From positions 519-64,518 of the forward strand of contig CAUDNR010001269.1 of NCBI GenBank assembly GCA_958430865.1: a DNA stretch of 64,000 bases. Reading direction: 5' to 3'. The position numbers and the translations under genes were made by a program. Positions 1 through 10,535 of the stretch are shown here, one piece after another. This stretch comes from Entrophospora sp. SA101. Its lineage: Eukaryota; Glomeromycota; Glomeromycetes; Entrophosporales; Entrophosporaceae. Within the stretch, counting starts at the first letter, position 1. The number at the start of each line of letters is the position of its first letter. The notes below the pieces were generated by a model. The model was not told the origin of the DNA. It saw only the letters and a list, made by a program, of their open reading frames with translations, and did no database searches.

Positions 1-954
1 AAAAGTGTAAAACTTACGTCGGCACTGTAAGATTTACACAATATTACATCGGCATTGTAAGATTTATGCAAGTTTACGCTAAATTAATTTCCTGATGATA
101 TATGAATTTTATACCCACAATCCAGGACTGCTCCTTAAATAACAGATAACTGACAAATTTAATAGCCCATATATTTGTAAGTAAATGTAGTTTTTTACTT
201 TTGATTCACATAGTTTGATATAAGATTTTTTTTATGTAACATAATAAATGCATGACTTTCTATGGGTGCAAAAAATCGATTACTATTATTATTACTATGA
301 AATTTAAAAAATTTGCCTGGATCGGCATTAATTAAATCATTCCTTAACTGGTGGATCACGAATTAGCTCATCGAAAGCTGCAGCTGGTATCCTTAATTAC
401 AATATAAACTAGAATAACGAGTTCACCATCATTGAAAGATTTTCTTTTAGGAAACAGTTGGAATTATTATGATTGTTTTCTGGATGTCCAGATTGCCCTT
501 TTTTGAAATTCATTTATAATTATAACATTAATTAAAGTGGAGTTTATCATTATACAGTAATATTAAACTTCTCTGTTGATCTGCAGGATACATCACACAA
601 CCAATATTTTTTTGTTTACATAAAATGAAGATTACATCTTTGAAACTATAGTATTATTAAAAAAGGAGCTAATCAAAAGACAGTATAATTAATAACAGCT
701 GAATTATGAACAAACAGCATATGGATCTTTGAGAAATCTTTGGTTTATTTTATTTTGCTCACTCTTTCATTCATCTATTCATTAATTAAAAGAAAATGTG
801 TAACTTCAAAAAACAGATAATGGGGAAACATAACATAGTTAATACTAGTAGATAATGAATAATATTACTATTTATATAACATCATATTAATATTTGTTTT
901 TTCAAAAAAACAGATCTACCAATTAAACATTGGGATTGGATTATTGTTCAAAGC
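1..954. other. Gene-free AT-rich stretch
   Basis: No supported gene. A short exon-like piece at 918-968 has an AAACAG acceptor on its left and a GTAAGT donor on its right, but no flanking exons could be joined to it. The same stretch recurs at 28025-28978. Confidence 0.5.
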
Positions 955-1480
955 ATAATGGTGGATGGTAAGTAATAATATATCAATTACTAATAATACT
1001 TCTTATTATATATATATAATGTATTAATGAGGTTTACTATTATGATTATTGTTACATATGCAACTGATTTATTATAATGGCTTATTGTTAACATGGTAAG
1101 TAATAATAATTTATTAATAATAATTTATTGTATAACATTCATTGTATTAATGGGTTTATTATTATGCATGTGACCATCAAGGTAATAATAATATATTACT
1201 AATAATTCTTATTGTATCAACGGGATTTACTGGTTTATTGTTACGCATGGTAAGTAATAATATAATAATTCTTATTAAATATATAACATTGTATTAATAT
1301 TTCTCTTCTTCCAAAATGAGATTTGCTATCACTATTATTGTTATGCACATGACCATCAAAGCATAACGCAGTAAGTAATAATATAATTTTTATTATATAT
1401 ATATATAACATTGTGATTAATATTTCTTTCTTCCAAAATGGTTCATAGTTAAACAATGGGTTATTTTTACACAACAATTA
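955..1480 (+). repeat. Degenerate tandem repeat with recurring GGTAAGTAATAAT
   Basis: Units of roughly 80 to 150 bp each contain a GTAAGTAATAAT-type core followed by AT-rich sequence and TATAACATTGTATTAA-like segments. Cores lie near 968, 1096, 1250 and 1370, with a weaker one near 1181. The repeat recurs at 28979-29504 and partly at 26295-26671. The core looks like a 5' splice site, but no open exon structure is seen. Short minus-strand frames here are low-complexity shadows. Confidence 0.6.
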
Positions 1481-1778
1481 AAGAAAAAAATTAGTTATCA
1501 TCATTATTATTGCTATTTATAAAATTTATTTGTATTTAAATAAATAAATAAAATTATTTAAAACAATATATTTTCTAGTAATTTTAAGAATAAATCAATT
1601 ATAAATCAAGTATAGTTCAGGTTTAATTTAAGTATAATTTAAGTATGGTTCAAGTATGATAAGTAGAAAATAAGTAGAAAATCATGCTTAATTTCTACTT
1701 AAATTTGCAAGGAACGAGAATGTTTTAAGTGTTTCCCCATAATAGTCAAAATGTGCTTAAATTACACTTGAAATATGC

Positions 1779-1864
1779 TTAAAACATACTTATTTCATGC
1801 TCAAAGCATTAATTAATTCTACTTAAATTAAGTGAGTTTTGAGCATGAAATAAGTATGTTTTAA
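1779..1864. repeat. Perfect 27-bp inverted repeat (hairpin)
   Basis: Arms at 1779-1805 and 1838-1864 are exact reverse complements, separated by 32 bases. The surrounding 1600-1778 is rich in related AAGTAT/TACTTAAA motifs, so the whole may be a foldback element. The right arm ends directly before the first readable codon of the glycoprotein pseudogene. The same hairpin is at 29803-29888. The 582-bp fragment at 26295 stops just before this repeat. Confidence 0.85.
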
Positions 1865-3454
1865 GTGTGCAAACTTTGCATAAGGCATTTTTCTCTGAAG
1901 GAGCTAACAAGCATTAGGATATGTGGTGGATTTCGCTACCAACCATGTCCAGGAATGAAAGATAAGTTGCATGTTGATGAAGAATATGCAATTTACTTTA
2001 ACAAAACATACAGTAACAATGCAATGAGATATCATGTGTTGAAAACTAGTAGTATTGATAATATTTCATATCCTTCCTATGATTTTATGATGTTGAATGT
2101 GACAAGCATACAGAAGGAGGGTTATGGAATTATTGACACAATGGTTGTAGATCATGGTAATGGTGGACTTTTAATAAATAATGCAATCAAACCCAATTTA
2201 AAAACCAATGGGAGTCTTAGCTGGTCAATTCAAGGCTTGTGGTTGTAACCACATGTCAGTTGTCATTCAACCAATCTCACAATAATTTCATGGGAAAACA
2301 ATACCTCCTCTTTGTTTACTGATTGGATAGGCTATGTGGTTATTAACAACACTGATATAAATTCACCATATATAAGTACAATCAATGATTGAGACCAATC
2401 AACCAATCTTCCAGCAAAAAGCAACTGGTATAGTCGTTTTATACAATCTCTTCTTATGCAAGAATTAAATATGACAGCAAATGGAACTTTTTTTGAGTCA
2501 CCTGTTCTTAAAGTTAATTTTGAGGAGCCAAAAACTGTTAATTCAGGAAAATCACTTAATAGTTATTTTGATTCTGATGTTAAATTTAACTCAACACTTA
2601 GCTTGTATGCTTTAATTGAGTGTGAATGATATGGTAAAGTAGACAATCTTACAAAAAATGTAGTTGGTGTTGACTGCTGGATATTACTTGGATTTCCCAT
2701 ACATACTACATGAGGAATTGAACAAACTTTGTACAGCTGTGCTAGTGTAGTTGAAGCAAGTGTAAAGACCATCAAATTGCAATCCAGTATAACAGGATCA
2801 ACTAATGTAATAGATGTGCAAACTATCCCAGCACAATGGTATATTGAAAAGGGAACCCTTAATATTGCTGAAATGAATCCTTGGTGGGGAGGAGTTGAAT
2901 TTGGAGAAAAACTTCCTAATAATAGTTTATTAGTAAGCAAAAATACTCTTTTATTACCAGCAGGAGCTTCCAACATATGGAGTATTAATGCCAATGCAAA
3001 TGCTGCTTCTGCTCCTGCTATGGCAGTTGACATGATGCGTAAGCTTGAGGATAGTTTAAAAGGTTATCGAGGAGATGGGATTGGAAATTTGGCGTTATTA
3101 CAACAATGGAAAGAAGAGGGATTAACTGAAAAGGATATAAGTGGTATGTACAAACGCCAGTGGAATGATATTATGATCAATATGGTGACTCCTACCAACC
3201 AGGCTAAAATCGTTGGTACCACTCAATTTACGGTGAACAAAACATGCTATGATGTACAGTTTGCTACACAGTACTTGATAGCCATGTTTGGTCTAATAAT
3301 TATATTCTACATACTTTTAGCAAGCCTTAGAAATGTAGATGCTTTCAATTCATTGATTAAAATTAGACATGTCGTTCAACAAATGGATCTTGGTAAAGTA
3401 ATAATAAATGTACTGGAATATGGAGAGGCAAACACAGTTGGCCCATCACAATAG
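1865..3454 (+). pseudogene. Broken membrane glycoprotein gene, copy 1
   Basis: One reading frame runs from about 1865 to the stop at 3452-3454 with no frameshift, but it is interrupted by TAA at 2246 and TGA at 2390, 2627 and 2711. The readable protein (about 525 residues) is rich in Asn-X-Ser/Thr sites and has a tryptophan-rich NPWWGG motif. One hydrophobic segment near the C terminus (about 3268-3327, FGLIIIFYILLASL) is followed by a short, more polar tail, which fits a single-pass surface protein. No start codon or signal peptide is visible, and the 5' end abuts a hairpin repeat. The family is not recognised. In copy 1 the codon at 2846 is GAA, so the last 241 codons stay open. In copies 2 and 3 it is TAA. 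Confidence 0.75.
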
Positions 3455-3959
3455 GTAAAAAAATTAATATCATTGGGCAAAAAAGGGTTTGAAAAACCCG
3501 ATCCTAGCAAAAACCCTTATCATGATTTATTTATTTGGAATTTTTTTATACATAATTTAATAATTCCTTCATGCTATGAAATAAAAGTTGCACATATGTG
3601 CTTTATTGACCCCATGAAAAATAAAATACGGAATTAACGTGTGTTAAATACGTTCTTAAAAATGTAAATTAACGTATTTACGGTTTTGAAAAAATTTCCC
3701 TATTCAAATTTAGTATTAGTGTGAAATTGAATTGGTACGGAATCAGCACAGAATTTGAAAAGTAAAAGGTGCATTTTAAATTGTAACACACTGAAAAGGT
3801 ACGTTTTTGGTTCCGCGCATAAGGCATGGAATTTGTGACATAATAATAAATGAATACATTTATTTTATTCATTATGATTATACAATATTTTATTTAAAAT
3901 CTATATCATCATCATTATCAATAATTTCAACATTTTAGATTTATATATTTAATATGCAA
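3455..3959. other. Gene-free stretch with TACGGAAT-type repeat scraps
   Basis: No gene is supported. At about 3735-3835 there are pieces of the GAAAAGGTACGTTTT/GGTACGGAAT repeat that also occurs at 21540-21775 and, inverted, at 53528-53730. The same content is at 31473-31977 and 56644-57148. Confidence 0.5.
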
Positions 3960-4225
3960 CGGTCGCATTTACTTCGTTGAGAATTATTTCGTCGACAATC
4001 ATTTCGTCGACACCCATTTCGTCGAAAATTATTTCATCCTCGAGCCAGAGACCGAACGAGTTAGATGTGAGGAGTGTGAGAAATTATTTAAGAAATTAGG
4101 TGAGGAAAGCGGGTTGTGTGGGAAGTGTGAGGAAAAATTTGTTTAATGAAGTTTTTTTTTTGTGACGAAATAATTTTCGACGAAATGAACTTTCGATGAA
4201 ACAAACTTTCGACGAAATGAATTCA
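3960..4225. mobile_element. Foldback (MITE-like) element with internal CxxC...CxxC frame, copy 1
   Basis: Ends are built of reiterated TTCGTCGAAAATTATTTC-type motifs on the left (3972-4035) and their reverse complements on the right (4162-4220), so the element can fold back. Between and through the left arm runs an open frame without an ATG, ending at 4146. Its C-terminal half contains CEECEKLF and LCGKCEEKF, a zinc-ribbon-like pair of CxxC motifs 16 residues apart. The FVENYF/FVDNHF repeats at its N-terminal end are simply the translated terminal repeats. This could be a captured gene fragment. No transposase is present. Confidence 0.6.
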
Positions 4226-4269
4226 GACCAAGCAATGTTATTATTATTATTAATTTATTAATTTTAAAA

Positions 4270-4912
4270 ATGTCGGATAGATTCGCCAGAAAAAATAACG
4301 AACAAGTAAAGTTAAAGAAACTTCAAGGCAAGTGTTATTAGAGTAATGTTAGTAGCCATTAGTTAAGATCTAGTTATATACAAACTTTGTAGAGAACCTT
4401 CTGAAGCAACAAAATAAACAATAAACATCAATGAGCATTTAAATGGTGATTTAAAAGCAAATGGAATAAAATCATCAACTCCTGGAAAGAAAAGAAAGTG
4501 TGTGAGCTTTTCGTCAGATGTTTCGAAGAAGACAGTGCACAAATTACCATAGACAGCAGAACTGTACCATAACAAGCAATTAGACCATGGCATAAATCAT
4601 GGCCAACAAGAAACAACTACTACAACTACCACCACTATTGTCTGATCAAGAACATTAAATACGTCAATTGACAATTATTTTATGGTTAATGGCCCATTAC
4701 ACTGAAATTCAACAGGAAATTCAACACTTACAACAACTGCAAGAACAACAAAAACAACAACAACAATTATAATTACAATAATTACAACAATAATAACAGC
4801 AGCAGCAGCAAAATCATGATCAACAAGAACAGCAACAACAACAATACCACACCTCAAATATTTGATTGTATTAATATATGAATTATTGAGAAATAAATCT
4901 GAACTTTCTTAC
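4270..4912 (+). pseudogene. Broken Gln/Thr-rich gene, copy 1
   Basis: A Met-initiated start at 4270 gives a basic peptide (MSDRFARKNNEQVKLKK) that closes after about 21 codons. Downstream, a frame from about 4411 encodes a basic STPGKKRKCVSFSS segment resembling RVxF-like phosphatase-docking contexts. It then continues through stops at about 4552 (TAG), 4642 (TGA) and 4700 (TGA) into CAA/ACA-rich codons (poly-Thr or poly-Gln depending on frame). In the Gln frame several CAA positions read TAA. No intron arrangement restores one frame. The coding style suggests a decayed gene, and the family is unknown. Equivalent sequences are at 32288-32930 and 57459-58101. Confidence 0.4.
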
Positions 4913-5690
4913 ATCTGTAGTTAATGGATGAATATATATATAATAAAATAAATGGAATTTCCTTATATCTATAATAAATAGAATTGGTGGGTGAATATGT
5001 ATAATAATAAAGCTCCTGACGGGTCGGGTTCGGGTTGATTTTGGGTTAATAAAAAAATTTTGTGATTTACATAAATTCAGATAATAAAATTAATTAAATA
5101 TAAAAGGCGAAACAGTTGTAATGGTTTAAAAGCTGCAATTGGTGTTATGCGTGACGCAAAACACAATTCATGATGCAAGGGATGCAGGACGCAATTCGTG
5201 ACTCAAGACGTAACTCAAGGAGATTCGTGATGCAATAGATACATAATTAAAGACACAAGGCTAGCGGATGATGGCCGGGAACTAACCATAGTTTAGGCCT
5301 AATCTTGCAGCGAAGTTGGCGAAACTTAAACTGCGGGTTGTTTTATTGAACAAAAAAAAAGAATTGATTTGTTTTATTATTACAAGCCGAATTAGGTCAA
5401 AAAAAGAATTATTTTTATGATGATCATAATCTTTTTTAATAAATATAAATAAATAATAGGAATGCAAATATAAAATATTAATAAAAAATACAAAACGTAA
5501 GAGACTATATAGATCACATGTCCGGCATACGATTGGACGGTACTTCGATAAATCCGTTTTATTTATCATAAAACTTTGGTCATGGTTTGACAATTTAACC
5601 ACAGTTTAGGAGTTTACCCATGGTTTAGGTAATTTTTAAGTTACGTCACTGAGTATATTAATATAAGATGTATAAATAAATTAGCCTATC
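4913..5690. other. Gene-free stretch with short internal repeats
   Basis: A GGGTCGGGTTCGGGTT run lies near 5019. GACGCAA/GTGATGCAA-type short repeats lie at 5150-5240, and AACCATAGTTTAGG-like direct repeats near 5285, 5597 and 5615. The minus-strand frame at 5282-5602 has no recognisable features and low coding quality, so it is not called a gene. Confidence 0.4.
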
Positions 5691-6610
5691 AAATTAAAAC
5701 TTATAGTTAGTGTCCAACTAAAACTTTTGGGCTTAGAGATTAACTACATGTGAATATGCAGTGTGATTCAAAAAAATGGTGGTTGTGACGTAAAATTATT
5801 CAAAGTTGTCAAAAAGATTCCCATTTTTTTTAATAATAGTAAATGTAGTTAGATGATTTACATGTTTGCTAACACAAAATTAGAAGCATAACGTAAACCA
5901 TTTTGCATTTTTGGATGAATGGTATCCATTCACAAAAGGAAGACAAACATATATTCCTTTGTGCCATTGAGAAAAATTAAAGAATCCGTTCTATTGAACA
6001 CAAAGGGTCTTCCTTATAAGGTTACACAAAACTTGCCACGTTTTATTGGACAAGTTATTCGCTGTTTCAACACACCAATTTGCAGTTAAACGCATAATGT
6101 GTCAATTTCACAATTTACTGTTTAATGACATATGAGAAAAAGGTTACAAAAGTTCCGTACCCCGATACTAACTACACGTCACTTTGAAGCTCGGGTAAAG
6201 CTCATTTGAACGACAAGTGGAGTCGTAAGTCCTTACAGATAAAATAGCATTTGATCCTTTTCATTGGTGGCATAAATGCCAGTTTGTAGATTACCAAAAT
6301 CACGGCAAAAAGTAATGACATGGAGAGGAATTTCATTGATATCATGGTTGGGCCTTACATGTTAACATATTGCAGAACTAGCTTTTACCTGCTCCACAAA
6401 GGTCGCATGATAGAAACTGGCGTTTGCGATAATCCGAAGCAAACATCACGTTTTGCGAAGATTACATTGCTGAGAATAGGATTGACTTGATTGACTGGCC
6501 ATTCAATAGACCTGATCTCAATCCGATGGAGAACATGTGGTAAAGAAGAACGCTTAAAAATTTGATGAATTGAAGCAATTTATGGTTGAAGAATGCCTCA
6601 GTAGACAGTT
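5691..6610 (+). pseudogene. Dead Tc1/mariner transposase, copy 1
   Basis: Fragments of a Tc1/mariner-type DDE transposase are scattered over several frames. A KVMTWRGIS segment lies at about 6310, corresponding to the VMVWG block around the second catalytic region. A clear C-terminal block at about 6436-6537 reads DWPFNRPDLNPMENMW and is followed at once by a stop. The PDLNPMENMW motif is the signature of the third catalytic region in this family. Multiple stops and frame changes show the element is inactive. The terminal repeats were not located with certainty. Confidence 0.72.
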
Positions 6611-8118
6611 AAAATATTATTATGTCTGTGAAAAAGAGACGTGAATTAGTTTTAGAAAAAAACGATTATAGAATTTCTTATTAATTTAAATAATATACTT
6701 TTTACATATCACAATTTGTAACTTAAAAAGGCTTTAAACATCTAACGAATGATATATTAGCATAATACAAGAATTCAGCAATGAAACATTCTATGACAAT
6801 TCTATGAATTATATCTTAATACTATGAAGTTGAGAAGCCATGCAAAACTTATGACGGCTGTGTTTGGTTATTTCTTTTAATATGATACATAGAACACAAG
6901 CTAAGATGGTTCAAAAAAAAAACAATTGAGCGGGCACACACAAATCCATTCTAGATAAAAAAAAGATAGACGGGTACTAAGATCCAGGAGAAAGGAGAGA
7001 CACACTGAAATTGATTAATAATCGGGACGATTGATTGATTGAATTGATTGATAATATTAATGCAGTACATATTCAATATCAAACAACATAAAAGGAAATA
7101 CGTGAAATACAGAAGAAGCTCACGAAATAGAGAGAAAAGCAAAAGAAGGATTCACCAAGCTTAATTTACAAACTTATTTATTCATATATTGATTCACGTT
7201 ATTTTAAATATGTTAAATTTGATCGTTAATTTTATCGTTTTTGATTGGTTGAGTTTTTTTAAATGATGCCGAAATCATGTCCTTTTTAAGTTAAACGAAA
7301 TATACATTATTGAAGAAGAATAAAAGTGGCTTTAATAAATTCATTTACAGCAAATGAAACCAAAATATTATCAAGCGTTTTATTATTGTATGAGATTTCT
7401 TTGGTCAAGTATAAATGTCCCAATACCCTGGTCTATAAGATACAAAGTAAAGTATTCAAATTATAATATTAAAAACTTGCGCGATAACTCTTTAAGTTTC
7501 GATTTTCTATGTATATGCATGCGCAGACTTGAATAAATGGCATCATGGAATAAATATATTATAGCGTTAAAATGCTGTATCAAACAAAATTACCTGATTT
7601 ACATGGCCACTTAACAGTTGTTTCTTCAAGAAATAATTTATCATCATCGAATTTAATATGTTCGTTTGTTCTTTTTCAAATAATGCCATAATATGTTTCT
7701 CAGATATTATAAGATATATACACATCTATGCATGCATTTTAAATGCACGTGTGCACACACAGACTATCAAAATTCAAAACTTCACTATCTGGTCCATCGT
7801 AAATAACACATGTAAAGCAGAAGTTTGAATATGATTTTGTGTTTTAGCTGCTGTGAAAAATATGTTCAACGACAACATTAGAAAAGTTTTCCGAGTATAC
7901 GCATGCATATTTTACATTTTGTGGATATGTATATTAATATTAATATATACTGTAATAGTAAGTACTATGGCGTGCAGATTTTTGGTTTTAAATTGTGTGC
8001 ATATTTGTCTTAATGCATATAATATATATTATCAGAAAAGGAAAAAAAATCACCCATTATAATAATAAAGGGGTTTTTTCCTAGGGGTAAGTAAATATAT
8101 TAATTTAGAATATATGGG
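6611..8118. other. Gene-free stretch
   Basis: AT-rich, with short frames on both strands (for example 7354-7536 and 7853-8062 on plus). None shows splice-linked continuation, known motifs or coding-like composition. The same content is at 34629-36136 and 59800-61307. Confidence 0.4.
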
Positions 8119-8214
8119 GCATGCTCACCCAATCCAAGAGGTTTAACCTTAGGATCGACGTCTCAAATAGTAAGGTTAACCCTTGTTGTAGACCCTTGGA
8201 TTGGCTGGGCATGC
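8119..8214. mobile_element. Small hairpin (MITE-like) element, copy 1
   Basis: Left end GCATGCTCACCCAATCCAAG pairs with the right end ending GGATTGGCTGGGCATGC, and an inner pair GGTTTAACCTTA/TAAGGTTAACCC extends the stem. The total is about 96 bp with no coding content. Target-site duplications were not resolved. Confidence 0.7.
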
Positions 8215-10535
8215 AACAAAGTGAACATTTGTACTACGAATGATTACAGGACCAATTAAATAATTGGGGGACATGTAATTGTTGTAAATTATTATTTAAA
8301 AATCAAAACAGTTGTCGAAGGCAGTTTAAGACCTATGAAATTCCCTGTTGAATGGAACACCTCACCACCAGACTTAAGGTTGCTTGCCAAAAATCCTCCA
8401 GAAATCAATCAGCAGGGTTTCGGCAGGTTACACATTAATTGTTTATTATACTTGTATGTTTTTCATATGACTCAATTAATTGCATCAAAAAGTCACCCCA
8501 TTGAGTCAAGTGTAAGCATGTTAGCTGAAGTTGACTCTCTTAATAAAGGTGTAATAGTTTTTCATAAATGCTGAAGTTAATTTTATTAGTTGCCAAAATT
8601 ATATCTGAAATTATTTGGACTCTTTGATTAAATATTAAAAGGCTGGGTAGATTTTTTATGCCTATTGATACAAAGAATATTGTAAATACAAAATTGCTTA
8701 CCAAAATTGATTTTTTCAAAAACCATTTTAACTAACATTCTTATCAACCTATTTCTACCATAGTTAACAAGTTTGGAAATTGTCCATACAATGAATAAGC
8801 AAAATCAGTCAATTCTCTTGGAAAATATATTAACTTAAAAAAAATAAATACAATGGAACAAATTACAATAGATAGATTCATGTCTTGAAATTTTTTTTTT
8901 AATTTAAAAACTTTAATTAGTGTCACATGAGTCACCAATATGTGCAGCCAATAAATGCTTTAATTCCCTAAATGCCCAAGGGGGGTGCACTTAGGGAGGT
9001 TGACTGTAACAGTTTTAAATCGAATTTAATTAATGAAAAGAAGCACGAACTAAATTTATGGTATTTTACCAAAATCATTTTCCTGTTGCTGCTTCATTAT
9101 ATACAACATAACAATCCATTGCAGATAAGAAGGATGGTCGAATTTATCTCACGCATAAAATTTTAAATTTTGCAATGTTCTCAAAGAAGGATTTTCTTAT
9201 ACATTCCATTTTCTTGGCTGGCATTACCTAACTCGCCGGGATCAATTTTGGAGCTAGAATTTCAGCTGATGTTCTTTTGTTCTGATTACTGGCCGCGCGG
9301 GTCTATTTTTCATTTCCAAACTTTAGTCTGGTAGACAGCCTCTACTTTTTCTCGGGTGGTTTGTGAGCGCACTCACCTAAATTTAAACCTATTGAATTTA
9401 CTTCAACTGTCACTGCAAAAGTAGGAATCCCAATATTTTGCAATAAACTCCGCAAAAAATTGTTTATGAACCAGAGCTCGTTGAACAACACCCAAAAAAA
9501 TAAGATAAATGAATTAATTGCCTTGGCATGAAAATTTTCGATAATTTATATACAACCCTAGAAGAAAATATAACAATAAATACAATAGCCTTTTTTAGAA
9601 ATATAATGTTTTCCCCCGCCAAGTAGTATTACAAAATTATTCATCATTGATCGTCCGACCACGAATTAATAATAATAATAATTAATTAAATTAATCAAAC
9701 CAATTTTTTATTAGTTATCGAAAAAATACTCATAATAAGCATAACTACGCCACAAGGTAAGAATAACCTGATTTGTTCAAAACCATTTTTTAGAACTAGA
9801 ACATATTAATATTAATATTACTGTATAAAAATGGTAAATTTGGAACCACGTAAAAAAGCTAAGCTATTTATTTATTTACTATATGTTATCATAATTACGA
9901 GGGTCCCAGAGGTTGTTTTTTGCTGGAGACCGAAAATGACGTAAATGTTAGCATAGTCAGTATGGTTATTACATCCTTCTTTCTTGTATGGCATTTTCCC
10001 TTTAAAGCACTACCATAATTTTTCTTCAAGTATTTAGAACCTTGAGTTGAACCCTTGAAAAATCTTTGGTGGGCTTTGCAATCAATGATTGGCTGCTGTG
10101 GCTTAATACCTCTTTATATGGATAGATAGGTGCAATTGAACACAAAAATAAAAAAAACTTGAGTTTATTAATAGAAAATCCTAAAAAAAAAAAAAAAAGT
10201 AAAAAAAATTTATTAATTTATTAAATTATGTACTACCACTTTTTAATGTAATAATAATAAATAAAACAATAAATAATAAATAAATAATAATGCTACATAT
10301 ACATGAACGGACGAACCTTCTTCTCAAAAGAAAAACTCTTAGAAAATTTTTATTTATTTTAATTTTAATAAAAACTATTCTATAAAATAAAATAAGATAA
10401 AAATATTCTTATTTTTTTCTTTATTTTTAATATTCTGATCATTACTGACCTCTTTTAACTTAAAAGAGATTAACATTCATTCTTTTAATTAATATATAAA
10501 TAAAAAATTGTTATAATACTTAATAATAGTAATAC
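8215..10535. other. Gene-free stretch upstream of the ADAM gene
   Basis: A frame at 8335-8574 (79 codons) starts with ATG but has no recognisable domain. 9180-9480 is less AT-rich and may be an old coding relic, but no frame is long. Near the gene there are poly-A (about 10183-10198), TAA-type repeats, and AT-rich sequence that presumably includes the ADAM promoter, though no specific element was identified. The same content is at 36233-38553 and 61404-63724. Confidence 0.4.

Noticed and set aside
2246..2713. TGA codons as selenocysteine or programmed readthrough
   Set aside because: A TAA is among the stops, no SECIS-like structure was recognised and the gene lacks a visible start. Decay is simpler.
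4270..4660. A GC-AG intron joining the MSDRFARKNN start to the KKRKCVSFSS segment
   Set aside because: AAG-GCAAGT looks like a GC donor, but no acceptor in the right phase exists before the downstream frame, and further stops follow.
5282..5602. Minus-strand frame of 106 codons
   Set aside because: It has no domain, strong AT bias and no splice context. It is probably chance.
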